Shown: positions 45,573-54,178 of the stretch, in pieces
Position numbering within the stretch: position 1 is the stretch's first letter
How the letters are laid out: each line of letters starts with the position of its first letter
DNA from: Bradyrhizobium campsiandrae
Lineage (GTDB): Bacteria > Pseudomonadota > Alphaproteobacteria > Rhizobiales > Xanthobacteraceae
Length of the DNA stretch: 64,000 bases
Assembly (NCBI RefSeq): GCF_014529705.1
Contig: NZ_JAANIH010000004.1
Location: forward strand, 124,001 to 188,000
Direction of reading: 5' to 3'
The notes under the pieces: model-generated
What the model was told of the DNA's origin: nothing
Database searches by the model: none
Seen by the model: the letters and a program-made list of their open reading frames with translations, nothing else
Made by a program: the position numbers and the translations under genes

Positions 45573-47327
45573 CTAGAGATCGACGACGATGTCGCCGCGC
45601 GGCCGCGCGCAGCAGATCAGGACATTGCCGTCTGCCGGTGCGTCGAGCGGGTCGGGCTGATAGCTGACCTCGCCCGCAATGAGGCCGCTTTCGCAGTTGT
45701 GGCACACCCCCGTCCGGCATGACCAGCGCACGGAGACGTCGCAGGCTTCGGCCAGTTCGAGCAGGCTGGCGTATGACGGTCCCCAACAGACATTCAGGCC
45801 GCTGCGGGCGAAGGACACCATCGGTCCCGGGCCCGGTGCACCAGCCGGCGCGTGCGCGAGCCGCTTCGGCGGAGCGGCGATGCCGGGTGTGAGGGATGGC
45901 CCGGCGCCGAACAGCTCGGTGTGGATGCGATCGGGCGTGACGCTCCACGCACGGAGGCCGCTCGTGAGCTCGCTCATGAACCCGGCCGGTCCGCAAAGAT
46001 AGAAATCGGCGTCCTGCGGCACGTTGATGTGCTGCAGCAGAGGCAGGTCCAGGTGTCCTGAGCTGTCGAAATCGACGCCGCGGCGATCGCCCGGGTCGGG
46101 GCTGCTGTAGCAGACGTGGCTGTGATGGTGAGGAAGCCCTGCCATCATTGCTCGCACCTCGGCGGCGAATGCATGTTCGCGACCATTGCGGGCGCCGTGC
46201 AGCCACCAGATGTCCCGCTGCGATTGCTCCTGCGCGAGCGCGCCAAGCATGGCGAGCACTGGTGTCGCGCCAATCCCGGCACTCAATAGGACGATAGGCC
46301 GCGTGCCTGGCTGGAGCGTGAAACTGCCGCGCGGCGCACCGAGCTGCACGACATCGCCCGGCCGGAGCTCATCGGCGATGTAGGTGCTGGCGATGCCGTG
46401 GGCTTCGCGTTTGACGCTGAGGCGATAGGACGCCGCATCGGAGTGGCTCGACAGCGAATAGCTGCGGGTGATTGCAGGCCTCGCGGAAGGTCCGAGCCTG
46501 ATGGTGACGAACTGACCGGGCAGGGCGGCGGCAAAGGGCTGTCCGTCCGCGGGTTCGAGCAGCAGCGATGTCACGTCATCGCTTTCGGCGATCTTGCCCG
46601 AGACGCGAAACGGCCGGAAGCCGCGCCAGGCCGGAGGCGGGACCGCGGCCGGGCCGAGGCCGGCATTTCCGCCCGTCGCATTGTTTGTTTGCGCGAGCAG
46701 CGCCTCGAACGAATGGCGCCAGCCGCGGCTTAGTGCCGGAATCCGCAACGCGCGTTCGAGGCGATCGGGCTGATGCGGAGGCAAATAGAGCAGCGCGTTG
46801 ATCTCGGATACGCTCATGCCCTCAGGGCCGGCGGCAACGCGCGCGATCTCGTCACCAGCTTCGACGTCGCCTTCCTCGATCACACGAAAATAGAACCCGG
46901 GCCGGCCGTGCTTGACCAGCAGCGCGGCCATGTCCGGCTCCTCCATGCGAATGCCAAGGCGATAACAAGTGACGCGCGGCTGCGTCACCTCGAACAGGGC
47001 CGAGCCGATTCTATAGCGATCGCCGATGCAAACTTCGGTATCGGCGAGACCTTCGACGGTGAAGTTCTCGCCGAATTGACCGGGAACGAAGTTCGAGCGG
47101 CCGAGATGTGCCTGCCAGTAACGATAGGAGTCCTCCTGATAGACGTACACGGCGCGCTGTTCGCCGCCATGACCCGCCGTATCGCCTTGGCCGTCGCCCT
47201 CGATGTTGAGCCGGCGCACGCTGCGTGGGCCTTTGACGGGAGCCTTCCAGATGCCGGTATGAACGGTCCTGCCCTGCCAGGCGACGTCGCGCGGCAAGCC
47301 GACATTGACGGACAGCAATCGTGCCAT
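45573..47327 (-). CDS. MOSC domain - FAD/NAD(P)H reductase - 2Fe-2S ferredoxin fusion protein
   Basis: A 584-aa fusion of three parts. Residues about 1-215 are a YiiM-like MOSC domain with its C-terminal helical part, including FGENFTVEGL and a conserved Cys in VTCYRLGIRM, the usual molybdenum cofactor site. Residues about 235-480 are a flavohaemoglobin/ferredoxin-reductase module with RSYSLSS (FAD) and SAGIGATPVLAML (NAD). Residues about 500-584 are a plant-type ferredoxin with CRTGVCHNCESG and CC near the end. Such a chain could pass electrons from NAD(P)H to the Moco site, for example to reduce N-hydroxylated compounds; that is an inference. No frameshift is seen, so the fusion is real in this sequence. 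Confidence 0.88.
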   Translation of the reverse strand: MARLLSVNVGLPRDVAWQGRTVHTGIWKAPVKGPRSVRRLNIEGDGQGDTAGHGGEQRAVYVYQEDSYRYWQAHLGRSNFVPGQFGENFTVEGLADTEVCIGDRYRIGSALFEVTQPRVTCYRLGIRMEEPDMAALLVKHGRPGFYFRVIEEGDVEAGDEIARVAAGPEGMSVSEINALLYLPPHQPDRLERALRIPALSRGWRHSFEALLAQTNNATGGNAGLGPAAVPPPAWRGFRPFRVSGKIAESDDVTSLLLEPADGQPFAAALPGQFVTIRLGPSARPAITRSYSLSSHSDAASYRLSVKREAHGIASTYIADELRPGDVVQLGAPRGSFTLQPGTRPIVLLSAGIGATPVLAMLGALAQEQSQRDIWWLHGARNGREHAFAAEVRAMMAGLPHHHSHVCYSSPDPGDRRGVDFDSSGHLDLPLLQHINVPQDADFYLCGPAGFMSELTSGLRAWSVTPDRIHTELFGAGPSLTPGIAAPPKRLAHAPAGAPGPGPMVSFARSGLNVCWGPSYASLLELAEACDVSVRWSCRTGVCHNCESGLIAGEVSYQPDPLDAPADGNVLICCARPRGDIVVDL

Positions 47328-47498
47328 AAGCGTTCCCCGGTGCGATCGGTACGGCGAATTAACATCGCCGTACCGTCACTCTGCATTCTCGTCGGCTTTT
47401 TGGCCTGTTAGTCGTTGTTAGACGTTGCGAGAGCAGCCTTGCCGCGCGTTGCCTCGGTTCCGATTTAGGCAGCAGGGCTGCAAGGCGGGAGATCTGCG

Positions 47499-47879
47499 AT
47501 GGATGACCAGGTCAAATTGACGGCGATCCAGCGGCATTGGGACGCATCGGACGCAAACGATTTCGAAGTCGAGCATGACATCTATCGCGACGACGCCGTG
47601 CTCGACTATCCCCAATCCGGCGAGCGCATTCGCGGCCGCAGGAACATTCAGGAGAGCCGCTTCGTGCAGCCGAACAAGAAGCGCTTCACGGTGCGACGGA
47701 TCGTCGGCCGCGGCGATCTCTGGGTGAGCGAAATTGTCCTGACCTATGACGGCGAGCCGTCCTACGTCGTCAGCATCATGGAATTTCGCGACGGACTGGT
47801 GGCGCATGAAACGCAGTATTTCGGCGCCAGGTTCGATCCGGCGCCGTCGCGCGCGCATCTCGTGGAGCAGGCGGGATAG
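47499..47879 (+). CDS. SnoaL/NTF2-like protein
   Basis: A 126-aa protein of the nuclear transport factor 2-like fold: helices first (VKLTAIQRHWDASDANDFEVEHDIYRDD broken here by loops), then the curved sheet with VLDYPQSGERIRGRRNI and VLTYDGEPSYVVSIMEFRDGLVAHETQYF. SnoaL-like proteins bind small ligands or act as isomerases/cyclases or limonene-epoxide-hydrolase-like enzymes; the substrate is unknown. GGGAG precedes ATG 47499. Divergent from the MOSC fusion gene. Confidence 0.82.
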   Translation: MDDQVKLTAIQRHWDASDANDFEVEHDIYRDDAVLDYPQSGERIRGRRNIQESRFVQPNKKRFTVRRIVGRGDLWVSEIVLTYDGEPSYVVSIMEFRDGLVAHETQYFGARFDPAPSRAHLVEQAG

Positions 47880-48186
47880 ATCGGCATATTCCGCGATTGC
47901 TTCGCTGCGCTCGCAAGGGCGACTTGCATGGAACTCCGATGCGGCGGCTGGTCGCAGCAATGTCGACTTGATTCCGTGCCGCCCGGCTTTATCTCTGAAG
48001 AGAACAAGAATCCGGGCCCCTCTGGCGAGGACGCCGACCATGTCGGCAAAACCTCGCGATGTCGGATGACCTGTCCCGCGCGAATGCGATGGATCGGCCG
48101 ATTGTCGGGCCTTCTTGAGTTCCCTCCGACCCAATCGTCCCCCATCGCAGCTCCCTGCGGCCATTTCGCAAGATCGAGGAGCGACG
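47880..48186. other. 307-bp intergenic region with a repeat fragment
   Basis: Contains GATTGCTTCGCTGCGCTCGC (47895-47914), one arm of a dispersed repeat common in related genomes, but no full hairpin. It also holds the promoter of the TerB-like cassette. No gene was recognised. Confidence 0.45.
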
Positions 48187-48648
48187 ATGACTGACGCCAA
48201 CACTTCCGCCCCCATCGAGATCGAGATCACCGAGCCGCGCAGCTTCAACGAACAGGCTGCCGTTGCGCTGGTCATTGCCGGCGCGCTGGTCGCCGTAGCC
48301 GATCGGCGTGTCTCACCGGTCGAGCGCGACGAGGTGATCCGCTTCATCAGGGAGCGCGGATTGGCCCCGCATATCGGCGATGACCGCCTACTTGCGATGT
48401 TCGACGAACTGGCGGAACGGCTCGAGGAGCCGGACTTTGCCAACGTCGTGATCGACACGCTGCGGCCGGTCTCCGACCTGCCGCTGTCGTCCCATCTCAT
48501 CGAGCTGTCGGAGCGCGTTGCAGCCGCGGACGAGGACGTGCATCCGCATGAGGTGCAGGCGATCAAGCTGCTGCGCCTGCTGACGCTGGTGCTGCCACGC
48601 GCGAAGCCGGTCGGGCCGATGGCGGTCGGCGCGGCTTCAAGGGAATGA
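48187..48648 (+). CDS. TerB-like (tellurite resistance-type) protein
   Basis: A 153-aa soluble, fully helical protein resembling the TerB fold: VALVIAGALVAVADRRVSPVERDEVIRF and SERVAAADEDVHPHEVQAIKLLRLL (both broken by loops) carry the repeated acidic V-A-D-x(n)-E pattern of TerB, which binds divalent metal ions near the membrane. AGGAG precedes ATG 48187 by six bases. First gene of a four-gene run; its stop overlaps the next possible start (ATGA). Confidence 0.75.
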   Translation: MTDANTSAPIEIEITEPRSFNEQAAVALVIAGALVAVADRRVSPVERDEVIRFIRERGLAPHIGDDRLLAMFDELAERLEEPDFANVVIDTLRPVSDLPLSSHLIELSERVAAADEDVHPHEVQAIKLLRLLTLVLPRAKPVGPMAVGAASRE

Positions 48649-48650
48649 TC

Positions 48651-49004
48651 ATGGGCGCAACCTCGGACGAGCAGGCGAGGAGATCGAAGGACGCCACCGG
48701 CCAGCCGGCCGGAGGCGACCCGCGCCTCGACGCGCTGGTCCAACGGCTGCCGCCGCGACTTGCCGGCACCGTCGATTATCTCCTGCAACCCTCCAGCCGT
48801 TGGGTCCGGATTCCCGCAGGGGGATTGCTCGTCGTCGGCGGCGTGCTGTCCTTCCTGCCGGTGCTTGGCGTCTGGATGCTGCCGCTCGGCCTTGCGCTCC
48901 TCGCCGAGGACGTGCCGGCGCTGCGCGCGTCGCGCTCGAAGGTCTTCGACTGGATCGAGCGCCGCAAGCCGCACTGGCTGGATACGTCCGCTTCGAAAAA
49001 ATGA
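48651..49004 (+). CDS. Small membrane protein in TerB/TerC cassette
   Basis: A 117-aa protein with one or two hydrophobic segments in the middle (IPAGGLLVVGGVLSFLPVLG followed by LPLGLALL) between basic ends, so probably an inner membrane hairpin. AAGGGA at 48639-48644 favours ATG 48651 over ATG 48645, which overlaps the previous stop. No family is recognised; conservation next to terB/terC suggests a role as a membrane partner. Confidence 0.7.
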   Translation: MGATSDEQARRSKDATGQPAGGDPRLDALVQRLPPRLAGTVDYLLQPSSRWVRIPAGGLLVVGGVLSFLPVLGVWMLPLGLALLAEDVPALRASRSKVFDWIERRKPHWLDTSASKK

Positions 49005-49010
49005 CCAGAC

Positions 49011-49640
49011 ATGACTGAACTCATCACTGCCGATGCGCTGACCGCGCTGCTCCAGGTCGTTCTGATCGATCTCGTGCTCGCCGGCGACAATGCCGTGGTC
49101 ATCGGCCTCGCCGCGGCGGGCCTTGCGGCCGAGCAGCGCCGCCGCGCCATCGTCGTCGGCATCATCGCGGCCACCGGCTTGCGCATCCTCTTTGCCGGCG
49201 TCGCGACCCAGCTTCTGCAGGTTATCGGCCTGCTGCTTGCCGGCGGCGTGCTGCTGCTATGGGTGTGCTGGAAGATGTGGCGCGAGCTGCGGGAGCATGC
49301 CGGGGAGCTCGCGCTCAGCCACGGCGGCGGTGGAAGCGCCGCGCCGGCGCCGCGCAAGACGTTCGGCCAGGCGGCGATGCAGATCGTCGCAGCCGACGTC
49401 TCGATGTCGCTCGACAACGTGCTCGCGGTCGCAGGCGCCGCGCGTGAGCATCCTTACATCCTGGTGTTCGGCCTGTTGCTGTCGGTCGCGCTGATGGGGA
49501 TCGCCGCCGACCTGCTCGGTCGCGTGCTCCAGAAGCAGCGATGGATCGCCTATGCCGGCCTTGCCATCATCGTCTACGTCGCCTTCGAGATGATCTATCG
49601 CGGCTCGCTCGAGCTCGCGCCTGTCATCGCAAGTCTCTAA
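49011..49640 (+). CDS. TerC/YjbE family integral membrane protein
   Basis: A 209-aa membrane protein with about seven hydrophobic segments. The family signatures are LIDLVLAGDNAVVIGLA near the N-terminus and ADVSMSLDNVLAVAGAA in the second half; the pair of DN motifs forms the putative ion site of TerC/YjbE proteins, which are tied to manganese export and tellurite resistance. It follows the small membrane gene by six bases and precedes the UPF0114 gene by 30 bases in one operon. Confidence 0.9.
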   Translation: MTELITADALTALLQVVLIDLVLAGDNAVVIGLAAAGLAAEQRRRAIVVGIIAATGLRILFAGVATQLLQVIGLLLAGGVLLLWVCWKMWRELREHAGELALSHGGGGSAAPAPRKTFGQAAMQIVAADVSMSLDNVLAVAGAAREHPYILVFGLLLSVALMGIAADLLGRVLQKQRWIAYAGLAIIVYVAFEMIYRGSLELAPVIASL

Positions 49641-49670
49641 AGCCCGCCTCAGCCTTCTCTGGAGTCATCG

Positions 49671-50243
49671 ATGTCGTCCGAACCCAAAGCACCTTTGGCT
49701 AACCCGCCGGTCGGCCTGTTTCCGCGGCTGATCTTCGGCTCGCGCTGGCTGCAATTGCCGCTTTATGTCGGCCTCATCGTCGCGCAGGCGGTCTATGTGC
49801 TGCTGTTTCTGAAGGAGCTCTGGCACCTGGTCGCGCATTCGTTCGACGCCAGCGAGCAGCAGATCATGCTGGTCGTGCTCGGACTGATCGACGTCGTCAT
49901 GATCTCGAACCTGCTCGTGATGGTAATCGTCGGCGGCTACGAGACCTTCGTCTCGCGGCTGAACCTGCGCGGCCATCCGGACGAGCCGGAGTGGCTGAGC
50001 CACGTCAACGCCAGCGTGCTCAAGATCAAGCTTGCGATGGCGATCGTCGGCATCTCCTCGATCTCGCTGCTGAGGACGTTCATAGAGGCCGGCAATCTCG
50101 GCACCACGCGCAGCAATTTCACCGAGACCGGCGTGATGTGGCAGGTGCTGATCCATCTGACATTCATCATCTCGGCGATCGGCATCGCCTGGGTCGACCG
50201 CCTCAGCGACAACGGCCATCGCAAGGAAGCCGGTCAGCACTGA
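49671..50243 (+). CDS. UPF0114/YqhA family membrane protein
   Basis: A 190-aa protein with three or four hydrophobic segments. FGSRWLQLPLYVGLIVAQ, IMLVVLGLIDVVMISNLLVMVIVGGYETFVSR (broken here) and WLSHVNASVLKIKLAMAIVGISSI are characteristic of UPF0114 (TIGR00645). The family's function is unknown. GGAG precedes ATG 49671. Last gene of the TerB/TerC cassette, convergent with the AraC regulator. Confidence 0.9.
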   Translation: MSSEPKAPLANPPVGLFPRLIFGSRWLQLPLYVGLIVAQAVYVLLFLKELWHLVAHSFDASEQQIMLVVLGLIDVVMISNLLVMVIVGGYETFVSRLNLRGHPDEPEWLSHVNASVLKIKLAMAIVGISSISLLRTFIEAGNLGTTRSNFTETGVMWQVLIHLTFIISAIGIAWVDRLSDNGHRKEAGQH

Positions 50244-50266
50244 GGACGTGCAGTCGTGTCGATAAA

Positions 50267-51208
50267 CTAGCGCCCGCGCATCAGCGTCTCGGACGGCGCC
50301 TCGCCGAAGGCACGCTTGTAGCCCATCGCGAAGTCGCCGAGATGCCAGAAGCCGTTGGCGAGTGCGGCGGCTCTCACCGTCAAGCCGCTGGCCCCCGTCA
50401 TGAGCTGGACGCGAACGGCCCACATCCGCTTGAGACGCAGATAGTGGTGCAGGCTCACGCCGTGCACGACCTGCATCGCAGTCTGGAGCGTACGCGCGGA
50501 CACGCCGAGCGCGGTGGCGAGATCGTCGCTGTAGAGCGGCTGGTTGCCGAACAGCTCGACGACCTCCTCGAGCCGTGCGATCAGCCTGCGATGCTTGTCG
50601 AACGTACCGGGACGTGCCGTGTGTGCGTTGGCCGGCAGCAAAATCGCGTCGAAGGCCGCGAGCAGCGTTTCCTGGATCGGGCGATGCAGCGCCTCGAACT
50701 GCCTGGGATCGTCGCATGCCGACGCCTGCGTGAACATCTCCAGAAAGACGGCGCGCAGACGCGCCATCGGATCGTCCTGCGTATGGACATAAGCGAGGCC
50801 GGTGTCGAAGTCCGCCCATCCGCGATGCCGCATGTCCGAGTTGAAGCGCACCATGAGATAGGTGTTGGGACGATGTTCGATCGACTCGACCGGGGCCTTG
50901 CCACGGATCACGCCGATCGTCGAGCCGTCGACCTCGCGGCCGTTGGCAATGGAGTGGAAGTCGAGCGGGACAACGAGACCGACGCCGTGGTCGGTGCCGA
51001 TCTCGGCTTCGAACCGCCGCGCAAAGGCGCGCTGCAGTACAAACAGCCCGTTCTGTAGCGGCAGGATGGCGCGCGACAGCGAGAATTCGCGCGGCCGAAG
51101 CGGCGTAGAGGTGCCGATGCCGAGCACCTCGTTGGCGCGAAACTCGCTGAAATCCGTGAAACGCTCGATGTTCAGGACGCGCGATGGCTTCAGCCGATGA
51201 ACCGGCAT
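50267..51208 (-). CDS. AraC-family transcriptional regulator
   Basis: A 313-aa regulator. The N-terminal ligand domain (1-190) resembles AraC_binding_2, and the C-terminal pair of helix-turn-helix motifs (about 225-313) includes DDLATALGVSARTLQTAMQ and VRAAALANGFWHLGDFAMGYKRAFGEAPSE. This pattern is typical for regulators of aromatic or amine catabolism. No operon adjoins to reveal a target; upstream gap 51209-51309 is short. Start ATG 51208. Confidence 0.9.
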   Translation of the reverse strand: MPVHRLKPSRVLNIERFTDFSEFRANEVLGIGTSTPLRPREFSLSRAILPLQNGLFVLQRAFARRFEAEIGTDHGVGLVVPLDFHSIANGREVDGSTIGVIRGKAPVESIEHRPNTYLMVRFNSDMRHRGWADFDTGLAYVHTQDDPMARLRAVFLEMFTQASACDDPRQFEALHRPIQETLLAAFDAILLPANAHTARPGTFDKHRRLIARLEEVVELFGNQPLYSDDLATALGVSARTLQTAMQVVHGVSLHHYLRLKRMWAVRVQLMTGASGLTVRAAALANGFWHLGDFAMGYKRAFGEAPSETLMRGR

Positions 51209-51309
51209 GTCGGGGATCCTAGGGGCAAGCGGCAGCTGGCTGAATCCCCAACGGATACCAACGCCGGACGATCGGCCATATTCCGGAAAACTACTGACCG
51301 GTCAGCGGA

Positions 51310-52248
51310 TCAGGCGGTGTGCCGATACGCCTCATTCTCTCGCCGCTCGCGTTCGCCGAGTTCGCGGATGAGCTCCTGGAGGAAGGACTCGGTGAAGGCG
51401 GGCAGGGTGCGCTCGGCGCGGACATAGATACCGAGATCCGACCACACCGGGCTGCCGGCATTGTCGAGCGGCAGGAACACCAGCTGTGCATCGCGCGACA
51501 GCCTGATAATGCCGAGCTGGGTCTGGAAGGCGATGCCGACGCCGCGCGCGGCGAGCTCGCGCATCAGGTCGATCGAGTTGGCCTGGATCGCCGGCTCCGG
51601 CGTCTCGGAGAGCTGGGCGATCAGCGGCTGCAGCAGATGGTAGATCGATAGCTCCGGCAGCGCCTGAATGACCGGGAAGGCGAGGCATTGCTCCAGCGTC
51701 ACGGTCTTGCGGCGCGCCAACGGATGCTCGCGGGCGACCAGCGCGCCGAGGCGAAAGCGTTTCAACGCGACCTGGCGCAGATCGGGTGGATGCCTGAGCG
51801 CGATGGCGATGCCGATATCGGCCTCGCCCCGTCTCAGGGCTTCGAGCACGTCCGACGATCCCATCACCTCGGTGGTGAAGCTGACGCGCCGGGCCCGGCT
51901 GCGATGCGCGGCGATCAAATCCGGCAGCACCGATTCCGTGAGGGATTCGATGCAGGCGATGCTGACATTGCCGTGCCAGGCGCCGGACAGCGATGCCACG
52001 TCGGCGCGGAAGCGGTCGAGGTCCTGGAGCACGTTCATGACGTGGCGAGCCAGCATCTCGCCCACCGTGGTCAAAGTCAGCCCGCGCGCCGTCCGCTCGA
52101 AAAGAGGTGATCCAACCTCTTGTTCAAGCTTGAGAATTTGGCGGCTGACCGCGGACGAGGCGACGTTCAGGGTCCGCGCGGCGGCACGGATCGAGCCGGT
52201 GCGGCGGACGGCATGGAAATACTGGATGGCCGGTGAATGAAAGCGCAT
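51310..52248 (-). CDS. LysR-family transcriptional regulator
   Basis: A 312-aa regulator. The HTH region (1-60) contains QYFHAVRRTGSIRAAARTLN and SAVSRQILKLEQEVGSPLFER, and the remaining 240 residues are the substrate-binding domain. GAGGA lies five bases before ATG 52248; the frame upstream is open but not protein-like. It is divergent from the 190-aa gene at 52409, which may be its target. Confidence 0.9.
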   Translation of the reverse strand: MRFHSPAIQYFHAVRRTGSIRAAARTLNVASSAVSRQILKLEQEVGSPLFERTARGLTLTTVGEMLARHVMNVLQDLDRFRADVASLSGAWHGNVSIACIESLTESVLPDLIAAHRSRARRVSFTTEVMGSSDVLEALRRGEADIGIAIALRHPPDLRQVALKRFRLGALVAREHPLARRKTVTLEQCLAFPVIQALPELSIYHLLQPLIAQLSETPEPAIQANSIDLMRELAARGVGIAFQTQLGIIRLSRDAQLVFLPLDNAGSPVWSDLGIYVRAERTLPAFTESFLQELIRELGERERRENEAYRHTA

Positions 52249-52408
52249 GGGATCCTCGGTGCCACTATAGCTGTTGCCGAAACGGCAGCAACATGTGCGA
52301 AATTCTCTGCCTTTTGAGAGCGCCGGTTTCACCCTAATGTCATGTGCTGACGGGCCTCTCGGGCCCGCGCGGCGACGCGCCCGCAACGACGCGGCAGGGG
52401 ATTTTGGG

Positions 52409-52981
52409 GTGAACGAGACCAACGCTTGCGAGCTGGAGCCCGGACGGGACGGCCGTCTCGTCGACCGTCGCCGCGCGGCCGCCTATGTCGGCGTCACCGC
52501 CGGCCGCTTCGAGCAGCTCGTGCGTGACAATGTCGTACCCCCGCCTGTCATGATCGACAACAAGCGGCGCTGGCCGATCGCGGTGCTCGACGGCGCCAGG
52601 GATGCGGTCGGCAGCAGCATGCCATCGCCGCCGGTCATCAGGACCGATATCGAGGCGCGCCCCTGCGATCGCAACAATGTACCCTCCGCGCGCGAGCTGC
52701 CCGATGCGGCCTGGTTCGAGCAGCGTGCGAGCTTTGTGCAACGTGTCCGCCGCTCGCTGCTCTCGGGCAACGAGATTCGCCTGCTGCGCGAGTTCAAGCT
52801 GCTCAAGCAGAACCAGATCAGCATGTACGGCTATTATGGCAGCTTCGAAGCCCTGATGGTGCGCGGCTATATCGTCGAGATCGACCGCAAGCCGCCCTCG
52901 AGCCGCCCGCTGGTGACCTATCGCCTGACGGCGTCGGGCGAGCACGTGATCGCGGCGCTCAAGGACGATCCGGTGTTCTGA
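52409..52981 (+). CDS. Hypothetical protein with an AlpA/MerR-like helix-turn-helix
   Basis: A 190-aa soluble protein starting at GTG 52409, with AGGGG eight bases upstream. Residues about 15-60 (RRRAAAYVGVTAGRFEQLVRD followed by PPPVMIDNKRRW) look like an excisionase/AlpA-type winged helix. The rest (about 90-190) contains LSGNEIRLLREFKLLKQNQ and a second HTH-like ending VTYRLTASGEHVIAAL. This double-HTH build suggests a DNA-binding protein. It is not a known phage excisionase, since no integrase is nearby. Divergent from the LysR gene. Function unknown. Confidence 0.7.
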   Translation: MNETNACELEPGRDGRLVDRRRAAAYVGVTAGRFEQLVRDNVVPPPVMIDNKRRWPIAVLDGARDAVGSSMPSPPVIRTDIEARPCDRNNVPSARELPDAAWFEQRASFVQRVRRSLLSGNEIRLLREFKLLKQNQISMYGYYGSFEALMVRGYIVEIDRKPPSSRPLVTYRLTASGEHVIAALKDDPVF

Positions 52982-53098
52982 GCGAACGCCGAGCTGTTTC
53001 AGATGCGGTCCGAGGTCCGCCTCCGCGTCGGCGGTCGGCCGGCCATGGCGGCGAACTCGATCAATTCCAGAAAAAGCGGCTGGCGCGGTTCGACACAT

Positions 53099-53108
53099 CG
53101 ATATATCG
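53099..53108. promoter_or_regulatory. Palindrome CGATATATCG upstream of unknown gene
   Basis: A perfect 10-bp palindrome, 36-45 bp upstream of ATG 53144, inside an AT-rich stretch (ATATATCGTATCGGATATAG). It may form part of the promoter or an operator. Confidence 0.3.
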
Positions 53109-53143
53109 TATCGGATATAGCGACGTGCGTTTCGGAACTGGCA

Positions 53144-53521
53144 ATGGAAATCAAGGTGAGGCAGCTCACGACCTGCGCGGTGGCGGCCGATGGCGGCGCG
53201 ATCTCGCTGGGTTTCGAGGACGTGACGGGCAACTCGGCCGTCGTCAGCGTCTCGCTCAACCAGGTCGGCGCCCTGATCATGACGCTGCCCGGCCTGCTCG
53301 AGGCGGCGCTGAAGGCGCGCTATGGCGATCAGAGCCTGCGCTATGCCTATCCGCTGGCGTCCTGGGTGCTGGAGCAGTCCACCGACACGACCCAGCGCAT
53401 CATCACGCTGGAAACCGAGGATGGCTTCAAGATCCGCTTCTCGATCCCGAAGGACGAGCAGAGCCTGCTGGGTGAAGCGCTGACCCAGCCGATCCCGGAG
53501 ATGACGGCGCGGCCGAACTAG
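53144..53521 (+). CDS. Hypothetical protein, 125 aa
   Basis: A small beta-rich protein from ATG 53144 (MEIKVRQLTTCAVAADGG). It has one Cys and a C-terminal segment TLETEDGFKIRFSIPKDEQSLLGEAL. No transmembrane segment or signal peptide. The start has only a weak ribosome binding site; an open frame continues 141 bases upstream but does not look coding. It ends in a CTAG shared with the convergent GST gene. I recognise no family. Confidence 0.65.
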   Translation: MEIKVRQLTTCAVAADGGAISLGFEDVTGNSAVVSVSLNQVGALIMTLPGLLEAALKARYGDQSLRYAYPLASWVLEQSTDTTQRIITLETEDGFKIRFSIPKDEQSLLGEALTQPIPEMTARPN

Positions 53522-54123
53522 GGCTCGCTCACCTGGAACAATGGCTGTTCTGCGAGCTTGCTCGTCAGCGCGCGCAGCTTGGGCATATCGGAATCCGTAT
53601 TGATGCCGCGCGCTCGCGCGAGACGTTCTGCGACGACGGCGGTCACATCCGCCTGAGTGAGACGCCCAAGCAGAAGATATGGCTGTTTCGGGTCGATCAT
53701 GGCTTCGATCGCGCTCAGCGCATTGGCGGCCTGAGCCATGCAGTCATCGATCCACGGCTGATGCACCTTTTCAGGCGGTCGGTGGTTCCCCTCATAGGCC
53801 GCGTGAAGGCATTTTTCGCACGCGCCCATCATCAAGGCCGCGACCTTCAATACGACGCGGCGATCGGCGCCATAGCGCGGCGTGAGGGGCCGGTCGCCAC
53901 CATGGATTTCGTCGAGATGATCGACGATCGCGTCGCTGTCGATCAATGTCTCGCCGCTGTCGAGCACGAGCGCCGGAATGCGGCCAAGCGGATTGCTGGC
54001 CCTGACCTCTGCGCGATTGCCGAAGCCGGACAGTGGGCGCTGCTCGAATGCCACGCCGTAGATATTGAGCGTAATCGCAACGCGTCGCGTAAATGGTGAG
54101 CGATTGACCCCGATCAGCAGCAT
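53518..54123 (-). CDS. Glutathione S-transferase family protein
   Basis: A 201-aa enzyme. The N-terminal thioredoxin-like domain has the catalytic-site region NRSPFTRRVAITLNIYGV, the cis-Pro block NPLGRIPALVL and the glutathione gamma-glutamyl site DSDAIVDHLDE. An all-helical C-terminal domain follows. It would conjugate or reduce substrates using glutathione, consistent with gor in the same region. ATG 54123 fits the fold start. The 3' end overlaps the convergent unknown gene by four bases. Confidence 0.88.
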   Translation of the reverse strand: MLLIGVNRSPFTRRVAITLNIYGVAFEQRPLSGFGNRAEVRASNPLGRIPALVLDSGETLIDSDAIVDHLDEIHGGDRPLTPRYGADRRVVLKVAALMMGACEKCLHAAYEGNHRPPEKVHQPWIDDCMAQAANALSAIEAMIDPKQPYLLLGRLTQADVTAVVAERLARARGINTDSDMPKLRALTSKLAEQPLFQVSEP

Positions 54124-54178
54124 CGTGCGATCTCTCCAAGAAGCCGGCCCGGCAGATAGAGACGAAATGCGAATGTCG

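Noticed and set aside
52409..52981. AlpA-like HTH considered as a phage excisionase in an integrated element
   Set aside because: No integrase, attachment-site repeat or other phage gene is in the neighbourhood.
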